Assembly: GCA_964411425.1 (NCBI GenBank)
Contig: CAYPKW010000020.1
Location: 1-38,648 of the forward strand
Source of the DNA: CAYPKW01 sp964411425
GTDB taxonomy: Bacteria; Pseudomonadota; Alphaproteobacteria; Dongiales; Dongiaceae
DNA: 38,648 nucleotides
Direction of reading: 5' to 3'
Notes under the pieces: generated by a model
The model's database searches: none
What the model was told of the DNA's origin: nothing
The model's input: the letters and a program-made list of their open reading frames with translations, nothing else
Shown here: piece after piece, positions 1 through 10,475 of the stretch
How the letters are laid out: each line of letters starts with the position of its first letter
How positions within the stretch are numbered: position 1 is the stretch's first letter
Position numbers and translations under genes: made by a program

Positions 1-651
1 GACGACGAGGCCGCCCGCGCCGGCCTCGAAGCGGCCCGCCTCGCCGGCGCCGCCGCGCGCCTCATGGAGCGGTTCCGCTTGGGCCTGCTGGCGCTCGCCA
101 AGCTGCGCGCGGCCGGCGAGGGCGGCGCCAAGAAACAGGTGGTCGTGCTGCGCTGGGGCAACGAGCCGGAAGGCGGTGCCGCGCCGGCCACTGCCGCCGC
201 CCCCGTCTCCGCCGCCACCGCCGCCGCCCCCGCCGCCGCCAATCGCGGCCGGCTCCGGAACGGCAACCCCTCGGGCGACTACACGAATGCCCCGCGCTGC
301 GGCGCCCGCGCGCGCCACGGCACGGCCTGCCGCCAGCCCGCCATGCGGAACGGCCGCTGCCGGATGCATGGCGGCCTGAGCACCGGGGCGAGGACGCCCG
401 AAGGCAAGGCCCGCGCGGCCTCGGCATCCCTGGTGCACGGGTTCCGCTCGGCCGAATCCCTCGCCCTCGACCGCGAGGCCGCCCGCACCGCCCGCCGCTT
501 GGCGGCGCTCATCGCCGCCGCTCCCCGCTTGGCATGGGGTGCCTCGCGGAATTTCGCAACCACTCGCTGGAACCTCGCCGGACTTGGCCCGGAGGAAACC
601 ACGGCCCTCTTTTCGCCACCGATGTTGCACCGGCGGCGGAGTACCGGGTGA
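1..651 (+). CDS. HGGxSTG-motif protein, copy 1 (5' end outside window)
   Basis: The reading frame is open from base 1; the first ATG is at 64, but the true start may lie upstream. The N-terminal part is helical and contains a KKQVVVLRWGNEPEGG stretch, which reminds me of a module that often sits beside HGGxSTG proteins. An Ala/Pro linker encoded by GCC-rich DNA follows. Next is a block with NAPRCGARARHG, then CRQPAMRNGRCRMHGG and STGARTPEG. Its spacing is C-x9-C-x9-C-x2-H, which could bind a metal. The last 40 or so residues do not resemble copy 2 and may be read past an ancestral end. The function of the family is unknown to me; such proteins are common in alphaproteobacterial accessory and phage-like regions. 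A second copy lies at 12481-13011 on the other strand. Confidence 0.6.
   Translation, partial: DDEAARAGLEAARLAGAAARLMERFRLGLLALAKLRAAGEGGAKKQVVVLRWGNEPEGGAAPATAAAPVSAATAAAPAAANRGRLRNGNPSGDYTNAPRCGARARHGTACRQPAMRNGRCRMHGGLSTGARTPEGKARAASASLVHGFRSAESLALDREAARTARRLAALIAAAPRLAWGASRNFATTRWNLAGLGPEETTALFSPPMLHRRRSTG
179..243 (+). repeat. GCC-rich trinucleotide tract
   Basis: Low-complexity tract of GCC, CCC and ACC triplets inside the first gene, encoding an Ala/Pro/Thr linker. It separates the N-terminal helical part from the Cys/HGG block and could vary in length between strains. Confidence 0.65.
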
Positions 652-659
652 GAGCGGAA

Positions 660-1019
660 TTACCGCGCCGCTTCGAGCGGCCGCACCCGCGCGTCCACCC
701 TCGCCCCAGCCTCGCGCTTGGCGCGCCTCAGGTCATAGTCCATCTGCAGCCCCAGCCAAAGCTCCGGCGAGGTGCCGAAATACTTGGCGAGCCGCAGCGC
801 CGTGTCGGCGGTGATGGCGCGCCGCCCGTGGACGATATCGTTGATGCGGGCGACCGGAACATCGAGATCCCGCGCCAGCCGGTTCTGGCTGACGCCGAGG
901 GGTCGCATGAACTCCTCGCACAGGATCTCGCCCGGCGGGATCGGCGCGAGCCGCGCCGCCGCGGCGTTTCTCGTCCGCCTCTCCGGTTCCGGCCTAATGG
1001 TAGTCGACGATCTCGACAT
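660..1019 (-). CDS. higA: HigA-family antitoxin (XRE-type DNA-binding protein)
   Basis: Protein of 119 aa with the pattern of HigA antidotes: PIPPGEILCEEFMRPLGVSQ, then a helix-turn-helix (NRLARDLDVPVARINDIVHG) and the typical AITADTALRLAKYFGTSPELW. HigA antitoxins bind and neutralise a RelE-like RNase and repress their own operon. I chose the ATG at 1019 because the HigA homology starts soon after it. This start lies inside the end of the upstream toxin frame (26-base overlap), so the two genes are probably translated together, toxin first, the usual higBA order. The frame stays open further upstream, but that part is the toxin read out of frame. Confidence 0.85.
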   Translation of the reverse strand: MSRSSTTIRPEPERRTRNAAAARLAPIPPGEILCEEFMRPLGVSQNRLARDLDVPVARINDIVHGRRAITADTALRLAKYFGTSPELWLGLQMDYDLRRAKREAGARVDARVRPLEAAR

Positions 1020-1272
1020 CGTAGGCGTCTCCCTCAAACCATCGGAAGCAAATTCGCCATTGCTCATTGATCCGGATGCTGTGTTGCCCCACCCGGTCGC
1101 CGCGCAACGCTTCCAACCTGTTGCCCGGCGGCGCCCGGAGGTCGAAGAGCGTCCGGGCACGGTGCAACAACAGCAGCTTTCGTCGAGCGACGCGTTCGAT
1201 TTGACTGAAACGCGGTACCGGCAGGTCGAGGAACAATCGTTCCGCGTCCCTCGATCGAAAGCCCCGGATCAT
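994..1272 (-). CDS. higB: HigB/RelE-family toxin
   Basis: Protein of 92 aa, the normal length for HigB toxins of the RelE/ParE superfamily, which act as mRNA-cleaving endoribonucleases on the ribosome. It starts MIRGFRSRDAERLFLD, has the central RARTLFDLRAPPGNRLEALRG-like segment, and ends with HSIRINEQWRICFRW followed by DVEIVDYH, the family's typical C-terminal strands. It precedes and overlaps the HigA gene. A promoter and operator should lie in the 154 bases between its start and the divergent xsc gene; imperfect dyads occur there at 1285-1309. Activity is inferred from family membership. Confidence 0.85.
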   Translation of the reverse strand: MIRGFRSRDAERLFLDLPVPRFSQIERVARRKLLLLHRARTLFDLRAPPGNRLEALRGDRVGQHSIRINEQWRICFRWFEGDAYDVEIVDYH

Positions 1273-1284
1273 GCCGGAGGACTA

Positions 1285-1309
1285 TACCGTATCCCGGAAT
1301 AGCGCGGTA
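1285..1309. promoter_or_regulatory. Candidate operator dyad upstream of higBA
   Basis: TACCG (1285-1289) is mirrored by CGGTA (1305-1309), and inside lies the near-palindrome TATCCCGGAATA (10 of 12 positions symmetric). The dyad is 13 bases upstream of the higB start, where a HigA autorepression site would be expected. The two dyads are centred 1.5 bases apart, so the match to a clean operator is imperfect. Confidence 0.35.
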
Positions 1310-1359
1310 AGAATGAACTGCATCGCCTCGCCCAACTTGGCGCAAGCGGAATCGCCGCC

Positions 1360-1390
1360 CTGGCACTAGCGGCGGGCGCGCCCTTACACT
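1360..1390 (+). promoter_or_regulatory. Weak candidate promoter for xsc
   Basis: TACACT at 1385-1390 is a fair -10 box. The best -35 candidate, CTGGCA at 1360-1365, is 19 bases away, longer than ideal. A GAGG ribosome site follows at 1416-1419, seven bases before the xsc ATG. An upstream palindrome CTTGGCGCAAG could bind a regulator. Confidence 0.3.
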
Positions 1391-1426
1391 AAACCCGCCA
1401 TCCGCCCCCTGAACCGAGGTTTCCCC

Positions 1427-3145
1427 ATGACCCGCATGACGCCCTCCGAAGCCTTCGTCGAGACCCTCGCCGCGCACGGCGTCAGCCACGTGTTCGGCAT
1501 CGTCGGCTCGGCCTACATGGACGCCCTCGACCTGTTCCCCGCCGCCGGCATCCGGTTCGTCTCGGTGGCGCACGAGCAGGGCGCCGGCCACATGGCCGAC
1601 GGCTACAGCCGCGCCGGCAACCGGCCGGGCGTGTGCATCGCCCAGAACGGCCCCGGGGTCACGAACTTCGTCACCGCGGTCGCGGCCGCCTACTGGGCGC
1701 ATTCGCCGGTCCTCGTCGTGACGCCGGAGACCGGCACCGGAACCATGGGGATGGGCGGCTTCCAGGAAACCGAACAGCTTCCCATCTTCTCCAAGATCAC
1801 CAAATTCCAGGCCCACGTCGCGCGGCCCGACCGGCTGGCCGAGCTGACCGGGCGCTGCCTCGACCTGGCGCTCCTCGAACGCGGGCCGACGCAGCTCAAC
1901 ATCCCGCGCGACCTCTTCTATGGCGACATCGACGTGACCATACCGCGGCCCAACCGCATCGAGTGTTCGGGCGGCGGGGCGAAGAGCCTCGACGAGGCCG
2001 CCCGCGTCCTCGCCGGCGCTAGGTTCCCCGTGATCCTCGCCGGCGGCGGCATCGTCATGGCCAACGGTCAGAACGAGGCGCAGGCGCTGGCGGAATATCT
2101 CTCGGCGCCCGTCGCAGCCAGCTATCTGCACAACGACGCGTTCCCGGCGAGCCATCCCCTGATGTGCGGGCCGCTCGGCTACCAGGGCTCCAAGGCGGCG
2201 ATGAAGATCATCGCCCAGGCCGACGTGGTGCTGGCGCTGGGCAGCCGGCTGGGGCCGTTCGGCACGCTCCCCCAACACGGCCTCGACTACTGGCCCAAGG
2301 GCGCCAAGATCGTCCAGGTGGACTCCGACCACCGCGTCCTCGGCCTCGTGAAACCGATCTCGGTCGGCGTGCTGGGCGACGCCAAGGCGGCCGCGGTCGA
2401 AATCCTCAACCGCCTGCAAACCGGCAACGTGAAGGTCGAGGCGCTCGCCAACCGCGACTCCCGCCTCGCCGAGGTGCAGAAGCAGAAGCAGGCCTGGGAA
2501 AAGGAACTCGACGCCTGGGGCCAGGACGGCGGCTCGCCGGTGGCGCCGCGCCGCGCCTTGCGCGAACTCGAGAAGGCGATGCCGAGGAACGCCATGGTGA
2601 CGACCGACATCGGCAACATCTGCTCGGTGGCGAACTCGTACCTGCGCTTCGAGCGGCCGCGCAGCTTCTTCGCCGCCATGAGTTTCGGCAACTGCGGCTA
2701 CGCCTTCCCGACCGCGATCGGCGCCAAGGTGGCGGCGCCCGACCGCCCGGCCGTGGCCTACGTCGGCGACGGCGCCTGGGGCATGAGGTTGCAGGAGACG
2801 CTGACTTGCGTGCGGGAGGAGATTCCGGTCGTCGCCGTGGTGTTCAACAACGGCCAGTGGGGCGCCGAGAAGAAGAACCAGATCGACTTCTACGCCGACC
2901 GCTACGTCGGCACCAATCTCGCCAACCCCAGCTTCGCCGCCGTCGCCAAGGCGATGGGCGCCGAGGGCATCAGGGTCGAGCATCCGGACCAGGTGGGCGA
3001 CGCGCTCAAAGCAGCGACATCCTCCGGCAAACCGACGGTGCTTGAGATCATGGTGACGCAGGAGCTCGGCGACCCGTTCCGCCGCGACGCCTTGAAGAAA
3101 CCCGTACGCCTGCTCGACAAATACAAGGCGTACACCGTCGCGTGA
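1427..3145 (+). CDS. xsc: Sulfoacetaldehyde acetyltransferase (ThDP enzyme)
   Basis: Xsc converts sulfoacetaldehyde and phosphate to acetyl phosphate and sulfite in the breakdown of taurine and other C2 sulfonates; it is cytosolic. The 572-aa protein has the three-domain ThDP layout of the acetolactate-synthase superfamily. The segments FGIVGSAYMDALDLFPAAGI, AHEQGAGHMADGY and GGFQETEQLPIFSKITK match Xsc as I remember it rather than IlvB or oxalyl-CoA decarboxylase. The catalytic Glu is E50, and the ThDP-binding GDG motif is at residues 447-449, ending in the FNN of its second half. A GAGG ribosome site lies seven bases before the ATG. Its stop overlaps the start of ackA. No taurine dehydrogenase, transaminase or transporter lies in this window, so the source of sulfoacetaldehyde is unknown. 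Confidence 0.88.
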   Translation: MTRMTPSEAFVETLAAHGVSHVFGIVGSAYMDALDLFPAAGIRFVSVAHEQGAGHMADGYSRAGNRPGVCIAQNGPGVTNFVTAVAAAYWAHSPVLVVTPETGTGTMGMGGFQETEQLPIFSKITKFQAHVARPDRLAELTGRCLDLALLERGPTQLNIPRDLFYGDIDVTIPRPNRIECSGGGAKSLDEAARVLAGARFPVILAGGGIVMANGQNEAQALAEYLSAPVAASYLHNDAFPASHPLMCGPLGYQGSKAAMKIIAQADVVLALGSRLGPFGTLPQHGLDYWPKGAKIVQVDSDHRVLGLVKPISVGVLGDAKAAAVEILNRLQTGNVKVEALANRDSRLAEVQKQKQAWEKELDAWGQDGGSPVAPRRALRELEKAMPRNAMVTTDIGNICSVANSYLRFERPRSFFAAMSFGNCGYAFPTAIGAKVAAPDRPAVAYVGDGAWGMRLQETLTCVREEIPVVAVVFNNGQWGAEKKNQIDFYADRYVGTNLANPSFAAVAKAMGAEGIRVEHPDQVGDALKAATSSGKPTVLEIMVTQELGDPFRRDALKKPVRLLDKYKAYTVA

Positions 3146-4293
3146 CCGGCCAGATCCTGGTCCTCAACGCCGGCTCGTCGAGCCTCAAGTTCGGGGTTTA
3201 CGAGGCGGGCGCGGAACCGGCGCCGCTCTTGCGCGGCCAGGTCGCCGGCATCGCGCGCGAGGCGAGGTTCAGCGCCATCGATGCGCGCGGCGGAACCGAG
3301 ACCGACGCCGCCGCGCCCACCGTGCGCGACCACGCCGGCGCGCTCCGGGCGATCCTCGACTGGCTGGGGCCGCGCCCGTTCGTCGCGGCCGGCCATCGCG
3401 TGGTGCACGGCGGCACGGAGTTCGTGCGCCCGACGCCGCTCACCCACGCCGTCGCCGGGCGGCTCGCGGCGCTCATTTCGCTCGCCCCGCACCACCAGCC
3501 GCACAACCTCGCCGCCATCGAGGCGCTATTCGAGCGCCTGCCCGATCTGCCGCAGGTCGCCTGCTTCGACACCGCGTTCCACGCCGACCAGCCGCCGGTG
3601 GCGAGCCGCCTCGGCCTGCCGCTGGAGCTGGAGAAAGAGGGACTGCGCCGGTACGGGTTCCACGGTCTCTCCTACGAGTCCGTGGTGTCCCGCCTCGCAG
3701 CGGACCGCCTGCCGCGCCGGCTCGTCGTCGCCCATCTCGGCAACGGCGCCTCCATGTGCGCCATCCTCGACGGGCGCTCCATCGCCACCACCATGGGGTT
3801 CTCGACCCTCGACGGCCTCGCCATGGCGACGCGCTCGGGCAGCGTCGATCCGGGCGCCCTCCTCCATCTCCTGCGCCGGGGCATGTCTGCGTCCGAGCTC
3901 GAGCGCCTACTCTACGACCGCTCGGGCCTCCTGGGCCTCTCCGGCATCAGCGCCGACATGCGGGTGCTGCTCGCCAGCGACGATCCGCGCGCGGCCGCCG
4001 CGGTCGAGTACTTCTGCTACCGCGTGGTGCGCGAGACCGGCTCGCTCGCCGCGGCGCTGGGCGGCCTCGACGCCCTTGCGTTCACGGGCGGGATAGGAGA
4101 GAATTCTGCCGAGGTGCGGGCCCGGGTGTGCCGCGGCCTCGCCTGGCTCGGCGTCGAGCTCGACGAAGCCCGGAACGCCGCGCACGGGCCTCGCATCGGC
4201 GCCGTCGGCTCGCGCGTCGCCCTCTGGGTGATCCCCTCCGACGAGGAGTTGGCCATCGCCCGCCATGCCGCGGCACTGGTCGGCCGCGGGTGA
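3142..4293 (+). CDS. ackA: Acetate kinase
   Basis: AckA interconverts acetyl phosphate plus ADP and acetate plus ATP. The 383-aa protein shows the family's ASKHA-fold motifs in order: LNAGSSSLKF at the N-terminus, HRVVHGG, CFDTAFH with the catalytic Asp, RYGFHGLSYESV, LGNGASM, TMGFSTLDGLAMATRSGSVD and FTGGIGENSAEVR. The start is the GTG at 3142, which overlaps the xsc stop as GTGA. This predicts translational coupling and links it to acetyl phosphate made by Xsc. Aerobic taurine degraders more often pair xsc with pta, so coupling to ackA here suggests ATP yield with acetate release. Length and motifs look complete. Confidence 0.92.
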   Translation: MTGQILVLNAGSSSLKFGVYEAGAEPAPLLRGQVAGIAREARFSAIDARGGTETDAAAPTVRDHAGALRAILDWLGPRPFVAAGHRVVHGGTEFVRPTPLTHAVAGRLAALISLAPHHQPHNLAAIEALFERLPDLPQVACFDTAFHADQPPVASRLGLPLELEKEGLRRYGFHGLSYESVVSRLAADRLPRRLVVAHLGNGASMCAILDGRSIATTMGFSTLDGLAMATRSGSVDPGALLHLLRRGMSASELERLLYDRSGLLGLSGISADMRVLLASDDPRAAAAVEYFCYRVVRETGSLAAALGGLDALAFTGGIGENSAEVRARVCRGLAWLGVELDEARNAAHGPRIGAVGSRVALWVIPSDEELAIARHAAALVGRG

Positions 4294-4298
4294 GTGCG

Positions 4299-5069
4299 TT
4301 AAACGATCGCCCGGCCGACGGCGAGCAGGCCTACCGCCAGCAGGACGTAGAGCGCCACACGCCGGTAATGCGCGGCGCCGGCGAGGTCGAAGGCGCGGTC
4401 GCCCAACAGGTTCCCCACGGTCATGGGCAGGAACATGACGGCGCCGAAGACGAGGCTAGGCAGCGAGAACAACCCGGCCGCGGCGGCGAACGCGATGCTG
4501 ACGAGCGAGCCGAAGAAGAAGAACGCGATGAGCGAGGCGCGCCCGATGGCGACGCCGCCGGGCGACGCAAGATAGAGCGCGATCACCGGCGGCCCGCCCA
4601 TGGCCGTAGCACCATTGAGTAGGCCGGACAGCCAGCCGACGGCGAGCGTGGCACCCGGCGGCGGCATGGCCTTGAGGCCGGGAGCGCGCCACAACGCCAG
4701 GACCGCGAGCAGGACCACGACGCCGATCGCGGCGCGCATCGGGTCGGCCGGCAGCGCCGACAACAGGAAGACTCCGAAGGGAGAACCCGCCGCCGCGCCC
4801 AGCAGCAGCGGCCGCAGCGAGGCCCAGTCCACCTTGCGCCACAGCTTCGGCAGAAGCTGCGCGCCGGCGACGGTCTGCAACAGGAGCGCGCACGGCACCG
4901 CCGCCGCCGGCGCCATGACGAGCGCCAGCGCCGGCACGGCCATGAGCGCGAACCCGAACCCGGTGAAGCCGCGCAAGGCGCCCGCCGCGAACGCCACGGC
5001 CACGGCGAACCCGAACTCGGGCAGCGTGAGATCGAGCGCCGCGCCCGCGTCCTCGATCAGCCCGCCCAT
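4299..5069 (-). CDS. TauE/SafE-family sulfite or anion exporter
   Basis: Integral membrane protein of 256 aa with about eight hydrophobic segments and two repeat halves, as in the TauE/SafE family (PF01925). The first half carries RGFTGFGFALMAVPAL and the second LLNGATAMGGPPVIALYL, the family's paired signatures. It lies tail to tail with ackA, only five bases apart. Family members export sulfite, sulfoacetate or other organosulfur anions. Beside xsc, which releases sulfite, sulfite export is a reasonable inference but is not proven by sequence. It is on the opposite strand, so it is not co-transcribed with xsc-ackA. Confidence 0.82.
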   Translation of the reverse strand: MGGLIEDAGAALDLTLPEFGFAVAVAFAAGALRGFTGFGFALMAVPALALVMAPAAAVPCALLLQTVAGAQLLPKLWRKVDWASLRPLLLGAAAGSPFGVFLLSALPADPMRAAIGVVVLLAVLALWRAPGLKAMPPPGATLAVGWLSGLLNGATAMGGPPVIALYLASPGGVAIGRASLIAFFFFGSLVSIAFAAAAGLFSLPSLVFGAVMFLPMTVGNLLGDRAFDLAGAAHYRRVALYVLLAVGLLAVGRAIV

Positions 5070-5121
5070 GAGACTCCCTTGCGGCGGCGATGTCTGCTAG
5101 GTTCGATGTCGGCTCGCAAAC

Positions 5122-5175
5122 CTAGAGCAAGATCGGATCGGATTGAATCAATCTGATCCGTGAATCTTGTTCTAA
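5122..5175. repeat. Palindromic intergenic repeat, element 1
   Basis: Inverted repeat with outer arms near TAGAGCAAGAT (5123-5133) and ATCTTGTTCTA (5164-5174), inner arms GGATC/GATCC, and a central GATTGA-A-TCAATC palindrome. The outer arm differs from that of element 2 (TAGAGCATGAT) by one base, so the two are related. Confidence 0.65.
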
Positions 5176-5186
5176 TTCAACAGCTG

Positions 5187-5238
5187 GAGCATGATCTTTT
5201 CGGAAAAGTGATGGCCACTTTTCCGGATCATGCTCTAG
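5187..5238. repeat. GAGCATGATC palindromic repeat, element 2
   Basis: Arms GAGCATGATC (5187-5196) and GATCATGCTC (5226-5235) pair over ten bases. After a four-base TTTT bulge, CGGAAAAGTG (5201-5210) pairs with CACTTTTCCG (5216-5225) around a five-base loop. From memory, very similar elements are scattered between genes in many Hyphomicrobiales genomes. It sits just before the dodecin gene. Confidence 0.75.
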
Positions 5239-5250
5239 GGGAGGGTAGCC

Positions 5251-5451
5251 ATGGCCGTCGCACGCGTCACCAAGATCACCGCCTCTTCGCCGAGGGGCTT
5301 CGACGCGGCGGTGAACGAGGGCCTGAAACGCGCCGCCAAGACCGTGCGCGGCATCACCGGCCTCGAGGTGGTGTCGCAGAAGGCCAAGGTCGAGCGCGGC
5401 AAGATCACCGAATACCGGGTCACGATGGAGATCACGTTCATCCTCGAATAG
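5251..5451 (+). CDS. Dodecin flavin-binding protein
   Basis: Protein of 66 aa, the family's usual size. The start MAVARVTKITASSP, the middle AVNEGLKRAAKTVRGITGLEV and the end ITEYRVTMEITFILE are the hallmark strand-helix-strand-strand pattern. Dodecins assemble into hollow dodecamers that store or buffer riboflavin, FMN or related ligands in the cytosol. Bacterial dodecins carry a Trp in the region before AKVERGKI that stacks on flavin; here the segment reads GLEVVSQKAKVERGKI without Trp, so ligand choice may differ. A strong purine-rich ribosome site (GGGGAGGG) is just upstream of the ATG. The palindromic repeats lie between its start and divergent tauE. Confidence 0.9.
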   Translation: MAVARVTKITASSPRGFDAAVNEGLKRAAKTVRGITGLEVVSQKAKVERGKITEYRVTMEITFILE

Positions 5452-5503
5452 AGGGCGCCCTTGGCCGCGCCGATCACGATCATCGTCGGCGCCGGGGGCC
5501 GCC

Positions 5504-9156
<3,653 letters not shown>

Positions 9157-9157
<1 letters not shown>

Positions 9158-9618
9158 TACCGCTGTTCGCCGTGGCGCCGGCGCGCCTTCGCCTGCATGC
9201 GCTCGAGCATGGCGGCCACCGCGTCCTCGCCGAGCATGGCGGCGCGGAACATGTCCTCGGAGGACGGCGCATCGTCGGCCGCGGGCGGCGGCGCGTCGTC
9301 GGGTGCTACGAACGGCTCCGGCCGCGAGGGGGCGGCGGCGATGGCGTTGACCCTGGCCTCGAGCTCGCGCACGGTGGCGCCGAGACGATCCGGGCCCGCG
9401 CCCATCCCCAACAGCAACGCGTCGTACAGCATCGAGCGCAGCTCGCGGTTCTCGCGGTCGAGCCGATCCACGTCTTCCTGCTTGCGGCCGAGCGCCGTTT
9501 CGAGCGCGCCGATGGAACCCATGAGCCGGTCGCCGAAGCTGCGCCGCGCCTCTTCCTCTCGCGCCTGGCGCTGCTGCGCCGCCGCGAGCCGCCGACGGAA
9601 TTCCTCGATCTCGTTCAT
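9157..9618 (-). CDS. Coiled-coil protein of unknown function upstream of 5-oxoprolinase
   Basis: Protein of 153 aa that I cannot name. Residues 1-65 are charged heptad-like helix (MNEIEEFRRRLAAAQQ, then QEDVDRLDRENREL), a probable coiled coil. A short hydrophobic stretch (LYDALLLGMG) and another helix follow, then an acidic Pro/Ala-rich linker (APDDAPPPAADDAP) and a basic C-terminus (QAKARRRHGEQR). The ATG at 9618 follows an AGGGAG-like ribosome site about 12 bases upstream. Its stop overlaps the GTG of the oxoprolinase gene, so the two are almost surely one transcript with coupled translation. A structural or regulatory role is possible, but nothing shows it directly. Confidence 0.6.
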
Positions 9619-9723
9619 GCCCGCCACGCGCTCCCTGTCTCTTCGCCAACATAGCACGGACGAAGGCGATATTGCAGTCCCGCTTGGCGTCGTTCCCTGC
9701 AGCGTAATAAGGTGCCGCCCCGA

Positions 9724-10473
9724 ATGAGCATCTGGGGCAAGATTCTGGGCGGCACGGCGGGCTTCGCGCTGGGCGGGCCGATCGGCGCGCTGATCGGCGC
9801 CGCGGCGGGGCACGCGGTCGACCGCATGGCCGGCGCCGCCAGCGCAACGCCCGAGCCGGACGCGGCCGATCGGCAAGCGACCAAGCGGATCGCGTTCACC
9901 ATCGCGGTCATCGCGTTGGGCGCCAAGATGGCGAAGGCCGACGGCAGTGTGAGCCGATCGGAGGTGAGCGCCTTCAAGCAGGCGTTCCGCGTGCCGGCCG
10001 ACGAGCTCGGCAACGTGGGGCGCGTGTTCGACCAGGCGCGCCGAGACTCGCGCGGCTTCGAGCCCTATGCCCGCCAGATCGCCGGCATGTTCCACCGCCG
10101 CTCCAAGGTGCTGGAGGAACTGATCGACGGCCTGTTCCACATCGCCAAGGCGGACGGGACGGTAGCGGGCGCGGAACTCGACTATCTGCGGCGGGTGGCG
10201 GAAATATTCGGCTTCGCCGAACCCGACTTCGAACGCATCCGCGCCGCCCATCTCGGGCCCGACGAGGGCGATCCCTACCGCATCCTCGGCGTCGCCCGCG
10301 ACACGGACGACGCCGCCGTCAAGGCGGCGTACCGTAAGCTCATCCGCGAAACCCACCCGGATCGCCTCATGGCGAAGGGCCTGCCGCAGGAGTTCGTCGA
10401 CATCGCCAACGAGAAGATGGCAACCATCAACGCCGCCTATGACCGCATCGCCAAGGAGCGGGGGATTCGCTAG
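9724..10473 (+). CDS. TerB-DnaJ co-chaperone (DjlA-like)
   Basis: Protein of 249 aa. It starts MSIWGKILGGTAGFALGG followed by a Gly-rich hydrophobic segment (GPIGALIGAAAGHAVD) that could insert in the membrane. A TerB-like helical domain follows (about residues 55-165, ALGAKMAKADGSVSRSEV and GLFHIAKADGTVAGAELD). A C-terminal J domain (about 180-249) has PYRILGV and the HPD triad in RETHPDRL. This is the DjlA layout: a DnaK co-chaperone at the inner membrane. An upstream GTG at 9712 is in frame, but the ATG at 9724 matches the family start. The AmpD-like gene begins two bases after its stop, so they are likely co-transcribed. Confidence 0.82.
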   Translation: MSIWGKILGGTAGFALGGPIGALIGAAAGHAVDRMAGAASATPEPDAADRQATKRIAFTIAVIALGAKMAKADGSVSRSEVSAFKQAFRVPADELGNVGRVFDQARRDSRGFEPYARQIAGMFHRRSKVLEELIDGLFHIAKADGTVAGAELDYLRRVAEIFGFAEPDFERIRAAHLGPDEGDPYRILGVARDTDDAAVKAAYRKLIRETHPDRLMAKGLPQEFVDIANEKMATINAAYDRIAKERGIR

Positions 10474-10475
10474 TA

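Noticed and set aside
1064..2983. Long open frame of 639 codons on the minus strand across xsc
   Set aside because: It is antisense to a clear Xsc protein, has His/Arg/Asp-rich composition typical of GC-rich shadow frames, and shows no family motif.
5187..5238. GAGCATGATC hairpin read as a terminator
   Set aside because: It lies before the dodecin start and between divergent genes, and its sequence matches a dispersed repeat family; there is no T-run.
9619..9847. In-frame extension of the oxoprolinase frame upstream of 9157
   Set aside because: The residues there are a frame-shifted reading of the coiled-coil gene; the GTG at 9157 gives the expected N-terminus.
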